64,000 bases of DNA from Chthonobacter albigriseus. Its GTDB lineage: Bacteria; Pseudomonadota; Alphaproteobacteria; Rhizobiales; Pleomorphomonadaceae. Where the stretch lies: positions 186,001 to 250,000 of the forward strand of contig NZ_JACDIT010000003.1 in the NCBI RefSeq assembly GCF_013839445.1, written 5' to 3'. The notes under the pieces are model-generated. The model saw only the letters and a program-made list of their open reading frames with translations. It made no database searches and was not told the DNA's origin. This document shows, in pieces, positions 43,094-51,161 of this stretch (its first letter is position 1; every line of letters starts with the position of its first letter). A program made the position numbers and the translations under genes.

Positions 43094-44502
43094 CCGCACT
43101 GAACGAACTCTCCATCGCCGAGGCCGGGCGCAAGCTGCGCGCCGGCGAGATCACCTCCACTGCCCTCACCCAGGCCTCGTTGAGCCGGATCGCGGCGCTG
43201 GAACCGACCCTGGATGCTTTCGTGACCGTCACGCGCGAGCGGGCGCTTGCGGATGCCGTGCGGGCCGACGCCGAACTCGCTGCCGGCGTCGATCGCGGCC
43301 CGCTGCACGGCATCCCCTATGCTTTGAAGGACATCTACGCCACTGCTGGCATCCGAACGACCAATCACTCGCGCCTCTTCGCCGACCAGATCCCGGCGGA
43401 GGACTGCACCGTGGCAGCCAAGTTGGCGACCGGCGGCGGGGTGCTTGTCGGCAAGGCGGGCACTTTCGAGTTCGCCATCGGCGGCCCGAGCTTCGACCTG
43501 ATCACCCCGCCGGCCCGCAATCCGTGGGACACGTCGCGCTCCACCAGCGGCTCTTCGTCCGGCTCGGCGGCCGCGGTCGCTGCCGGCATGGTCCGCCTGG
43601 CCATGGGCTCCGACACCGGGGGCTCGATCCGCGGCCCGGCCGCCCACTGCGGCACCGTCGGGCTCAAGGCCACCTACGGCCGCGTCTCCCGCCGCGGCAT
43701 CTTTCCGCTGTCCTTCACGCTCGACCACGCCGGCCCGCTTACCTGGTCGGTGGAGGATACCGCCCTCACTATGCAGGTGATCGCCGGCCACGACCCGCTG
43801 GACCCGGCAAGCGCCGACGTCCCGGTGCCCGATTTCACCGCAGGCATCGGCCAGGATCTCGCCGGCCTGAAGATCGGCTACGCCCGCTCCTTCTTCGCCG
43901 CCAACCCGATCACCTCGGCGGAGGTGCTGGCGGCCCTCGACAAGGCGGCCGAGACGATCGCCGGCCTCGGCGCCGAGGTGGTCGAAGTCGAACTGCCCAC
44001 CTACGAGCTCTTCGAGGCCTGCGGCCGCGTCATCCTGATCGGGGAGGCCTACGCCATCCACGAGCAGGACCTGAAGTCCCGCCCCTTCGCCTACGGTCGC
44101 TACGCCTACCAGCGCTTCGCCCCGGGTGCCGTCCTCAGCGCGGCCGACATGGTCCAGGCCTTCCGCCTGCGCGCCGAACTCACCTCCATCGTCAACGACC
44201 GCGTGTTCAAGTCCTGCGACGCGATGATCACCGCCTCCGCCCTCACCGAGGCGGCGCCCTTCGCCAACTTCGCGCACGACGTCCAGCGCTGGGTCGGCAT
44301 GTACACGATCCCGTTCAACGTCACGGGCAACCCGGCGCTGAGCCTGCCCACCGGCTTCTCCGCCGGCGGGCTGCCGCTCGGCATGCAGATCGTCGGCAAG
44401 CCCTTCGACGAGGCCACCACGCTGCGTATCGGCGCCGCCTACGAGGCCGCCGCCGGCTGGACGAGCATCCGCCCGACGCTGGAATCCGCCATCGCCGCCT
44501 GA
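43090..44502 (+). CDS. AtzE-like amidase (amidase-signature family)
   Basis: A 470-residue amidase with triad K80 (PYALKDIY), S155 (SGSSSGS) and S179 (SDTGGSIRGPA); spacing is normal. The pairing with a DUF4089 gene is that of AtzE, the 1-carboxybiuret hydrolase, although AtzE-like proteins with other substrates are common in Rhizobiales. No atzD (cyanuric acid hydrolase) or atzF (allophanate hydrolase) is in the window. Alternatives: a GatA-like or ureido/amide hydrolase. It overlaps the small-subunit gene by 4 nt and precedes the next amidase by 33 nt. Confidence 0.8.
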   Translation: MTALNELSIAEAGRKLRAGEITSTALTQASLSRIAALEPTLDAFVTVTRERALADAVRADAELAAGVDRGPLHGIPYALKDIYATAGIRTTNHSRLFADQIPAEDCTVAAKLATGGGVLVGKAGTFEFAIGGPSFDLITPPARNPWDTSRSTSGSSSGSAAAVAAGMVRLAMGSDTGGSIRGPAAHCGTVGLKATYGRVSRRGIFPLSFTLDHAGPLTWSVEDTALTMQVIAGHDPLDPASADVPVPDFTAGIGQDLAGLKIGYARSFFAANPITSAEVLAALDKAAETIAGLGAEVVEVELPTYELFEACGRVILIGEAYAIHEQDLKSRPFAYGRYAYQRFAPGAVLSAADMVQAFRLRAELTSIVNDRVFKSCDAMITASALTEAAPFANFAHDVQRWVGMYTIPFNVTGNPALSLPTGFSAGGLPLGMQIVGKPFDEATTLRIGAAYEAAAGWTSIRPTLESAIAA

Positions 44503-44535
44503 TCGGGCACTTGAAGAGACCGGGGGAAACGAACC

Positions 44536-45939
44536 ATGGAAGACCTGCACTACCAGTCGCTGGTCGACGTCGCTGGCGCCATCCGGCGCCGCGACGTCTC
44601 GCCCGTCGAGGTGACCGGCGCACTCCTCGACCGCATCGAGGCGCTCGACGGCGACCTCAACAGCTACATCACCGTCACCGCCGACATCGCCATGGATCAG
44701 GCCAAAAAGGCCGAGGCCGAGATCATGTCCGGCCGCTATCGCGGCCCGATGCACGGCATTCCGATCGGCATCAAGGATCTCTGCTTCACCAAGGGTGTGA
44801 AGACCACCTTCGGCATGCGCGTGCTGAAGGACTTCGTTCCGAACCACGACGGCACGGTCGCCAAGCGCCTCAACGACGCCGGTGCGGTCATGCTGGGCAA
44901 GCTGCACCTGCACGAAGGCGCCTTCGGCGAGCACCATCGCGACCTCGGCAACCCGCTGAACCCCTGGAACAAGGACTACTGGCCCGGCGGCTCGTCCTCC
45001 GGATCCGGCGTCGCCACCGCCGCCGGCCTCTGCTACGCCTCGATCGGCACCGACACCGGCGGCTCCATCCGCTTCCCCTCGCATGCCTGCGGCGTCACCG
45101 GCGTCAAGGTCACCTGGGGCCGCGTCAGCCGCTACGGCGCCTTCCCGCTGGCCGAAAGCCTCGACACCATCGGCCCGATGGCCCGGTCCGCAGCCGACTG
45201 CGCGGCCATGCTCGGCGCCTTCGCCGGCTACGACCCCAACGACCCGACCAGCCTCACGGCTCCGGTGCCCGACTATCTCGCCGAGATCGACGGCGTCTTC
45301 GGCGCCCGCGGCATGCGCATCGGCGTCGACATGAGCTACATCGGCGAGGGCAACGACGCCGAGACGGTTGCGCTGATCGAAGCCGCCGCCGAGGTGTTCC
45401 AGTCGCTCGGCGCCGAGCTGAAGCCCTTCCGCATGCCGGACGTCACCGCCGTCGCCAACGGCCAGCTCGCCTATTGCCAGGTGGAGTCCGCCACCTTCCA
45501 CGAGGACGCCTACAAGGCCGCCCCCGGCGACTTCGGCAAGCTGCTCGGCGAAGCCGTCGCCGCCGGCCTCGTCTACGACCCCGTGAAATACGCCGGACAC
45601 CAGATCGACCGCGACATCTTCAAGGGCAAGCTCGCCCGCACCTTCCTCGACGTCGACGCGATCATCGTGCCCGTCTTCCCCGGCGTCGGCGTCCGCTACG
45701 ACGAGTTCGACAGCTTCATGGACAACGTGTCGGCCTTCCTGCGCTACACCGGCCCCTTCAACATGGCTGGCACGCCCACGGTCACCCTCCCCTGCGGCTT
45801 CTCCAGCCTCGGCCTTCCCGTCGGCTTCCAGCTCGTCGGCCCGCACCTCTCCGAGGCGAAGCTGCTCCGCGCAGCGCACGCCTACCAGCAGGCGACCGAC
45901 TGGCACCTGAAGCGCCCGCCCATCCCGTTCAACGCCTGA
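44536..45939 (+). CDS. Amidase-signature enzyme, first tandem copy
   Basis: A 467-residue amidase with K80 (IGIKDLCF), S153 (GGSSSGSG) and S177 (TDTGGSIRFPS). It begins MEDLHYQSLVDVAGAI and ends QQATDWHLKRPPIPFNA, which it shares with the next gene. It belongs to a different subgroup from the AtzE-like protein, with the GSSSGSG and GRVSRYG segments. Probably cytoplasmic, third gene of the operon; substrate unknown. Nucleotide identity with 45950-47344 is high in patches. Confidence 0.82.
   Translation: MEDLHYQSLVDVAGAIRRRDVSPVEVTGALLDRIEALDGDLNSYITVTADIAMDQAKKAEAEIMSGRYRGPMHGIPIGIKDLCFTKGVKTTFGMRVLKDFVPNHDGTVAKRLNDAGAVMLGKLHLHEGAFGEHHRDLGNPLNPWNKDYWPGGSSSGSGVATAAGLCYASIGTDTGGSIRFPSHACGVTGVKVTWGRVSRYGAFPLAESLDTIGPMARSAADCAAMLGAFAGYDPNDPTSLTAPVPDYLAEIDGVFGARGMRIGVDMSYIGEGNDAETVALIEAAAEVFQSLGAELKPFRMPDVTAVANGQLAYCQVESATFHEDAYKAAPGDFGKLLGEAVAAGLVYDPVKYAGHQIDRDIFKGKLARTFLDVDAIIVPVFPGVGVRYDEFDSFMDNVSAFLRYTGPFNMAGTPTVTLPCGFSSLGLPVGFQLVGPHLSEAKLLRAAHAYQQATDWHLKRPPIPFNA
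45877..45920 (+). repeat. 44-nt identical repeat in the first tandem amidase
   Basis: This stretch, coding HAYQQATDWHLKRPP, is identical base for base to 47294-47337 in the next amidase. Exact identity over 44 nt between two otherwise diverged genes suggests recent gene conversion or a strongly constrained C-terminus. Confidence 0.8.
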
Positions 45940-45949
45940 GGCCCGCGCC

Positions 45950-47344
45950 ATGACCGACCTCTGCACCCGATCGCTCGCCGAGACCGCCGCCGACATCAAG
46001 TCGGGCGCGCTCTCGCCCGTCGAACTCACCCGCGCCATGCTGGCCCGGATCGAAGCCGTCGATCCCGGCCTCAACAGCTACCTGACCGTCACGCCGGACC
46101 TCGCCCTGAAGCAGGCCGCCAAGGCCGAGGCTGAGATCCGCGCCGGCCAGTACCGCGGCTCCATGCACGGCATTCCGATCGCGCTGAAGGACCTTTGCAA
46201 CACCAAGGGCATCACCACGTCGGCCGGCATGTCGATCCACCGCGGCTTCGTGCCGGAGGCGGACGGCACCATCGTCGGCCGCCTGGCCGCCGCCGGCGCC
46301 GTGCTTCTCGGCAAGCTCCACATGACCGAAGGTGCCACCCTGGAGCACCACCCGGAGTTTCCGCGCCCCACCAATCCGTGGCGTGCCGACCTCTGGACCG
46401 GCGTCTCGTCCTCCGGATCAGGCGTCGCCACCGCCGCCGGCCTCTGCTTTGCCTCGATCGGCTCGGACACAGGCGGCTCGATCCGCTTTCCCTCCGCCAG
46501 CTGCTCGGTCACCGGCCTGAAGCCCACATGGGGCCGCGTCAGCCGCGCCGGCAGCTTCGATCTCGCCGCCTCCTACGACACCCTCGGCCCGATGGCCCGC
46601 TCGGCAGCCGATTGTGCCGCCATGCTCACGGCCATCGCCGGCTGGGACCCGCTCGACGGCACGACGCTCTCCGCGCCCGTGCCCGATTATGAGGCGGCGC
46701 TAGCCGGCGTCTTCGGACTGCGTGGCCTGCGCATCGGCGTCGACTGGGCCTACATCGCGGGCGGCGTCACGGCTGAGGTGCTCGCCGCCACCAAGGCCGC
46801 GGTGGACACGCTCGCCGACCTCGGCGCCGAGATCGTCGACATCGCCTTCCCCGACACCGCCCCTCTCTTCGAGCGGCTGCTCGATGCGCAGCTCGCCGAG
46901 ATCGCCTACGCCCACCGGGAAACCTACCCGTCCAAGGCCGAGCACTATGGCAAGTGGCTGAAGGCCGGTATCGACGGCGGCATCGCCGCCAATCCGCTCA
47001 CCCTCGCCCGCAACGCCTTCGAGCGCGATCGCTACAAGGGCCTCCTCGCCCAGACCTTCGCCGGCGTCGACGCCATCGTGATGGCCGTCAACAAGGCCGG
47101 CACGCCGACCTGGGACGAAGTAACGGACGTGGTGGAAAGCGACATGGCTTCCTTCATGCGCTTCACTGCAGTGTTCAACGCCACCGGCAGCCCGACCGTC
47201 ACGTCCCCCTGCGGCTTCACCGCCGACGGCCGCCCGATCGGGTTCCAGCTGGTCGGCCGGCACCTCTCCGAGGATCTCCTCCTGGCCGCCTCCCACGCCT
47301 ACCAGCAGGCGACCGACTGGCACCTGAAGCGCCCGCCGGTCTGA
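45950..47344 (+). CDS. Amidase-signature enzyme, second tandem copy
   Basis: A 464-residue amidase with K80 (IALKDLCN), S153 (SSSGSG region) and S177 (SDTGGSIRFPS). It follows the previous amidase by only 10 nt and has almost the same C-terminus (YQQATDWHLKRPPV), so the two arose by tandem duplication. Middle regions differ (e.g. DWAYIAGGVTAEVLAATKAAVD), which suggests different amide substrates. It is the last gene before the strong terminator at 47381. Confidence 0.82.
   Translation: MTDLCTRSLAETAADIKSGALSPVELTRAMLARIEAVDPGLNSYLTVTPDLALKQAAKAEAEIRAGQYRGSMHGIPIALKDLCNTKGITTSAGMSIHRGFVPEADGTIVGRLAAAGAVLLGKLHMTEGATLEHHPEFPRPTNPWRADLWTGVSSSGSGVATAAGLCFASIGSDTGGSIRFPSASCSVTGLKPTWGRVSRAGSFDLAASYDTLGPMARSAADCAAMLTAIAGWDPLDGTTLSAPVPDYEAALAGVFGLRGLRIGVDWAYIAGGVTAEVLAATKAAVDTLADLGAEIVDIAFPDTAPLFERLLDAQLAEIAYAHRETYPSKAEHYGKWLKAGIDGGIAANPLTLARNAFERDRYKGLLAQTFAGVDAIVMAVNKAGTPTWDEVTDVVESDMASFMRFTAVFNATGSPTVTSPCGFTADGRPIGFQLVGRHLSEDLLLAASHAYQQATDWHLKRPPV
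47294..47337 (+). repeat. 44-nt identical repeat in the second tandem amidase
   Basis: Second copy of the exact repeat described at 45877-45920. The copies are 1417 nt apart in direct orientation, so recombination between them would remove one amidase gene. Confidence 0.8.
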
Positions 47345-47380
47345 CGCCCGCCCCTGTTCCTGGCTCCCCTGAAACTGGAA

Positions 47381-47412
47381 ACCCCGCTGACGACGTCAGC
47401 GGGGTCTTTTTT
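47381..47412 (+). terminator. Rho-independent terminator of the amidase operon
   Basis: ACCCCGCTGAC (47381-47391) and GTCAGCGGGGT (47395-47405) form a perfect 11-bp stem with a 3-nt loop, followed by C and six T. It lies 36 nt after the last amidase. This is the clearest intrinsic terminator in the window and ends the 42884-47344 operon. The opposite strand lacks a T-tract, so the converging amidase gene relies on other signals. Confidence 0.92.
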
Positions 47413-47482
47413 CGTCCGAATGCGCGGACCCGCGCGTGAGGGCGGCCGGAGCGCTGCCGCCCCGGTCGCCGGTACCGCGGCC

Positions 47483-48868
47483 TCAGAGCACCGGGTTCTT
47501 GGTGTGCCAGTCCGTCACCGTCTGGAAGGTATGCCCGGCCTTCAAGAGCAGCGCCTCCTCGAACGGCCGCCCGATCAGCTGGAAGCCGATCGGAATGCCG
47601 CGGCTGTCGAAGCCGCCCTGCATGATCACGCTCGGGCTGCCGGTGAAGTTGAACACGCCCGTGAACTTGAGGTAGTCGCCGAAGTCGCCCTTCATCACCT
47701 CGTCCCAGCCGGCCAGCGTCGGGATCTTGTAGGGCATCATCGGGCAGATCAGCACGTCGACGATCTCGAACAGCGCCGCCAGGCTGCCCTTGAACTCGTT
47801 GCGGAAGATCTGCGCCTTGCCCAGGCTAAAGGCGTCGACCTTCCGCCCGGTCTCGATGAACCCGGCGAGTTCGGGGCCGTACTCGTCCTTGCGCGACGGA
47901 TAGGTCGCCTCGTGGGCGATCGCGGTCTCAACCGCGCAAAGATCCGTCCACGCCTGCGCCATCCCGGTGGTGTCCGGGAACTTCACCGGCACGATCGTCG
48001 CGCCAAGCGCGATCAGGATGTCGATCGCCTCCTTCAGCACGCCCGCCACCTCCGGGTCGGTGCCGCCGTAGACCCACGTCTCGTCCAGTCCGATCTTCAG
48101 CCCCCGGATCCCGCCGGACAGACCGGAGAGATAGTCCGGCACCGGCACCTTGGCCGCGGTCGGATCGTTGGGATCGGCGCCCGCGATCACACCCAGCACG
48201 GCCGCAGTATCGGCCACGGTCCGCGTCATCGGACCGAGGTGGTCGAGCGACTCCGACAGGTCGCAGACGCCCGCCCGGCTGATCCGCCCCCACGTCGGCT
48301 TCATGCCCGAGAGCCCGCAGGCGCCCGTCGGAAAGCGGATCGAGCCGCCGGTGTCCGAGCCGAGCGAGGCATAGCAGAAGCCCGCCGCTGTGGCCGCACC
48401 GGACCCGGACGACGACGCGCCGGTCCAGTAGTCCGTGTTCCACGGATTGCGCGGCGTCGGCATCTTCGGATGATGCGCGCCGAAGGCGCCCTCGGTCATC
48501 GTCAGCTTGCCCAGCATGATGGCGCCGGCCATCTCCAGCCGCTCCACCGCCGTCGCGTTGCTGTTCGCCATCCGGTTCTTGTGGATGTACATCCCCGCCG
48601 CGGTCGGCGCGTAGGTGGTGTCGCAGAGGTCCTTCACAGCGATCGGCACCCCGTGCAGCGGCCCGCGCCAGAAGCCGGCGGCGATCTCGGCCTCCGCCTT
48701 CTTGGCCTGGCTCATCGCCCGCTCCGGAAGCACGGTGGTATAGCTCTTCAGGCTGCCGTCGTGCGCCTCGATCCGCTTCAGGATCGCCTCGGTCACCTCC
48801 ACCGGCGAGACGGCGCCCGACTTGATCGACTTCGAGACATCCAGAAGGCTCGTGTAGTGCAGGTCCAT
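47483..48868 (-). CDS. Amidase-signature enzyme
   Basis: A 461-residue amidase related to the two tandem copies (start MDLHYTSLLDVSKSIKSG) with K79 (IAVKDLCD), S152 (GASSSGSG) and S176 (SDTGGSIRFPTGA). GGAGGACAGCC precedes the ATG. It is alone on the minus strand, divergent from the AmiC-like gene, so the two may share a control region. Sequence similarity suggests it acts on a similar amide to the tandem amidases. Confidence 0.82.
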   Translation of the reverse strand: MDLHYTSLLDVSKSIKSGAVSPVEVTEAILKRIEAHDGSLKSYTTVLPERAMSQAKKAEAEIAAGFWRGPLHGVPIAVKDLCDTTYAPTAAGMYIHKNRMANSNATAVERLEMAGAIMLGKLTMTEGAFGAHHPKMPTPRNPWNTDYWTGASSSGSGAATAAGFCYASLGSDTGGSIRFPTGACGLSGMKPTWGRISRAGVCDLSESLDHLGPMTRTVADTAAVLGVIAGADPNDPTAAKVPVPDYLSGLSGGIRGLKIGLDETWVYGGTDPEVAGVLKEAIDILIALGATIVPVKFPDTTGMAQAWTDLCAVETAIAHEATYPSRKDEYGPELAGFIETGRKVDAFSLGKAQIFRNEFKGSLAALFEIVDVLICPMMPYKIPTLAGWDEVMKGDFGDYLKFTGVFNFTGSPSVIMQGGFDSRGIPIGFQLIGRPFEEALLLKAGHTFQTVTDWHTKNPVL

Positions 48869-49281
48869 GGCTGTCCTCCAATGGCGCAGACGGGCCAGGC
48901 GGTCACCACGACCACCGGCCTCAGCAGCCGCCTCGGATTTCATTTCACAACGCGTTATTCCATATTTCAAGTTTATTTCGACAGCGCCGGGGCGCGTTTA
49001 TTGGGCAGTTGCCGCCTGCACGGTCGGTGCCGCGGGCGGAGCCGGCTGGCCCGGCCCAGTTTCGCTCGCTTCCACCTGGATATGCCGGCTCCTGGCCATG
49101 CCTGCCCGCGACCTTCTGGCCACCGCGGGCGGCACGGTCTTTGCAAAACGGCCAACGCAGCCCTGCGTGGGGCTTTGCGGGATGAAGCGCGTCAGCATGA
49201 CAACGGCGCGTCCGTTCCAGGGAGGACCGCTCCGCATACCTGGGCCGTAAAAAGCCCGTCCGCGACCGCAGGAGCTGTCGA
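48869..49281. promoter_or_regulatory. Divergent control region between an amidase and an AmiC-like gene
   Basis: A 413-nt gap with no convincing gene. The AT-richer part is about 48937-48990 (TTTCATTTCACAACGCGTTATTCCATATTTC...), containing the 8-bp palindrome AACGCGTT at 48949-48956. This is the likely promoter zone of the minus-strand amidase. The rest is GC-rich without clear structure; AGGAGCTGTCGA just before 49282 is the ribosome-binding site of the AmiC-like gene. Confidence 0.35.
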
Positions 49282-50319
49282 ATGAAGATCGGTGTGCTGA
49301 TCTCGCGAACTGGTCCCGCCGGCATCTGGGGACCATCCTCGGAGGCATGCGCCATTCTGGCTGCAGCGGAGATCAACGCCGCCGGCGGCGTGATGGGCCG
49401 GAACATCGAGTTGACGGTCGCCGATCCCGGCTGGACCGAAACCGAGGCCGTCGGCGTCGCCGCCGACATGGTCGACATCGCCGGGGTCGACGCGGTCGTC
49501 GGCATGCATCCGAGCAACGTCCGTACCGCCATCCGCAACCGCCTCGCCGGCCGGGTGCCCTACTTCTACACGCCCCAGTACGAGGGCGGCGAAGCCGCCC
49601 CGACCACCGTCGCCATCGGCGCCACCGACGGCAGCCTGATGCGCTCCACCCTCCCCTGGTTCGTCGACAACAGGAAAGCGCGCCGCTTCTGCCTGGTCGC
49701 CAACGACTATGTCTGGCCCCAGCGGGCGATGGACACGGCGAGTGCGATCATCAACCGCGCCGGCGGACGGGTGGTGGGCGAGATGCAGATCCCCTTCGGT
49801 GCCGACCACACGGAAAGCATCGACGACATCCGCCGTCTCAAGCCCGACGTGCTGGTCATCTTCCTCTTGGGCGAGGAGCTTGTGCGCTTCAACCGGACCT
49901 TCGGCGAGTCCGGCCTGTCGTCCCACATCCTGCGCTTTGCCCTCGGCTTCGACGAGAACGTGCTCTACGGCATTGGGTCGGAGGCGAGCGAAAACCTTTA
50001 CGGCGCCACCACCTTCGTCTCGTCGGCCCGCACCGCGGAGACCGCCCGGCTGCTGGAGCTCTACCACAGCCTTTATGGCGAGCACGCGCCGCAGGTCTCC
50101 GTCTTCGGCCAGTCCTCCTACGAAGGGATCCATCTCGCCGCCGCGGTGGCGAAGGCCGCCGGCAGCACGGGCCGCCGCGCCGGAGCCGAGTTCCTGGCGC
50201 GCTCTCGCAACCGGGATCGCATCCGCGACCTCATCCCGCCCGCGATCGGCCGCAGCGCGCTTTCGACACACTTCTTCGCCGCCGATGGCCTCGACCTTCA
50301 ACTGTTGAGCACGCGATGA
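49282..50319 (+). CDS. AmiC-like amide-binding protein, cytoplasmic
   Basis: A 345-residue protein of the type I periplasmic-binding fold (urea/amide/branched-chain amino acid group). It starts directly with MKIGVLISRTGPAGIWGPSS, with no signal peptide, as in Pseudomonas AmiC, the cytoplasmic amide sensor of the amidase operon. Segments such as TPQYEGGEAAPTTVAIGATD and QSSYEGIHLAAAVAKA are family-like. AmiC normally controls the antiterminator AmiR; no amiR adjoins here, but a MarR gene follows. It could instead be a transporter component whose start was lost, though no signal-like sequence lies upstream. Confidence 0.75.
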   Translation: MKIGVLISRTGPAGIWGPSSEACAILAAAEINAAGGVMGRNIELTVADPGWTETEAVGVAADMVDIAGVDAVVGMHPSNVRTAIRNRLAGRVPYFYTPQYEGGEAAPTTVAIGATDGSLMRSTLPWFVDNRKARRFCLVANDYVWPQRAMDTASAIINRAGGRVVGEMQIPFGADHTESIDDIRRLKPDVLVIFLLGEELVRFNRTFGESGLSSHILRFALGFDENVLYGIGSEASENLYGATTFVSSARTAETARLLELYHSLYGEHAPQVSVFGQSSYEGIHLAAAVAKAAGSTGRRAGAEFLARSRNRDRIRDLIPPAIGRSALSTHFFAADGLDLQLLSTR

Positions 50320-50628
50320 AGCGGTGCGCCCGCCGTGGCCCGGGAGGTCCGGCGGGAAGGTCAGTGGGTTGCCCTCCATCCACCGGAGAGCCGATGCCCC
50401 ACGACGTCGACCCTTCGACACCGTCGCCCGGAGATATCCGTTACACCGGCGATCCGTGCGCGCCCCTGCATCGGTCGGCACGCTGCAGCTCCATCGTCTA
50501 GACCAAAATACGCACAAGCGAGGAATCGCACGCGTTCCTCTTGCCCTTGTTGCGGCGGAACGCTATTAACCCACCAAGCTGAAAGGATGAAGTTTGGACC
50601 TTTAGGCGTCCGGGGCAGGAGCTTGCGC
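50320..50628 (+). promoter_or_regulatory. Region upstream of the MarR gene
   Basis: A 309-nt gap. GAGGAA at 50520-50525 is inverted as TTCCTC at 50535-50540 with nine bases between, a possible autoregulatory operator. CTATTAACC near 50564 is the least GC-rich point. An alternative MarR start at 50587 lies within it. Confidence 0.35.
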
Positions 50629-51051
50629 ATGGCCGAGAGCCGTTTGAGTGACCAACTCGCCTACATCATCGCGACGGTGAACAAGCAGCTCGAGGACGAA
50701 CTGCAGGAGCGCCTTCGACCGGCCGGCGTGCCCATCGAGCAGTTGCGCATCCTGGAGGTGCTCAACAGCGCCAACGGCCGCCCGATGGGCGAGCTCGCAA
50801 CCAAGGCGCTGATCGAGCCGACCACGCTGACCAAGATCGTCGACCGCATGGTGTCCGACGGGCTCGTCTTCCGTGCGCCCGACCCGTCCGATCGCCGTCG
50901 TGTCCTGATCCGTATCGCCCCCGGCGGTAAGACGCTGTTCCGCCGCCTCGACCGGATCACCACCGCGCAGGAGGAACGTCTCCAGCGCCAGATCCCGGCC
51001 GCCAAGCTCGACGAACTCCGCCGTCTCCTCACCGAGATCATGGAAGGCTGA
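50629..51051 (+). CDS. MarR-family transcriptional regulator
   Basis: A 140-residue winged-helix regulator. The DNA-binding part is LRILEVLNSANGRPMGELATKALIEPTTLTKIVDRM (residues ~40-75), then the wing DPSDRRRVLIRIAPGGK. The ATG at 50629 with AGGAG upstream was chosen; an in-frame ATG at 50587 has its AAGG too close. It probably responds to a small aromatic or amide ligand and may control nearby amidase, FmdA or asparaginase-like genes. The target is inferred from position only. Confidence 0.85.
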   Translation: MAESRLSDQLAYIIATVNKQLEDELQERLRPAGVPIEQLRILEVLNSANGRPMGELATKALIEPTTLTKIVDRMVSDGLVFRAPDPSDRRRVLIRIAPGGKTLFRRLDRITTAQEERLQRQIPAAKLDELRRLLTEIMEG

Positions 51052-51161
51052 CGGCGGCAGGTCCGAGCGTCTCCGAACACGCGCACCTCGCCTTTGAACG
51101 GCCCCGCCCCGGCATCCCGGCGGCGGGGACTTTCGTCCGGCCGCCGCCTCGCAACCCGCCC

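Noticed and set aside
42804-45953. A 1049-codon plus-strand open frame across the amidase genes
   Set aside because: It is Arg/His/Pro-rich, has no recognisable domain, and is out of frame with the clear amidases at 43090 and 44536. Long open frames arise by chance in GC-rich DNA.
43066-46074. A 1002-codon open frame antisense to the amidases
   Set aside because: It mirrors codon bias of the genes on the other strand and contains no known motif.
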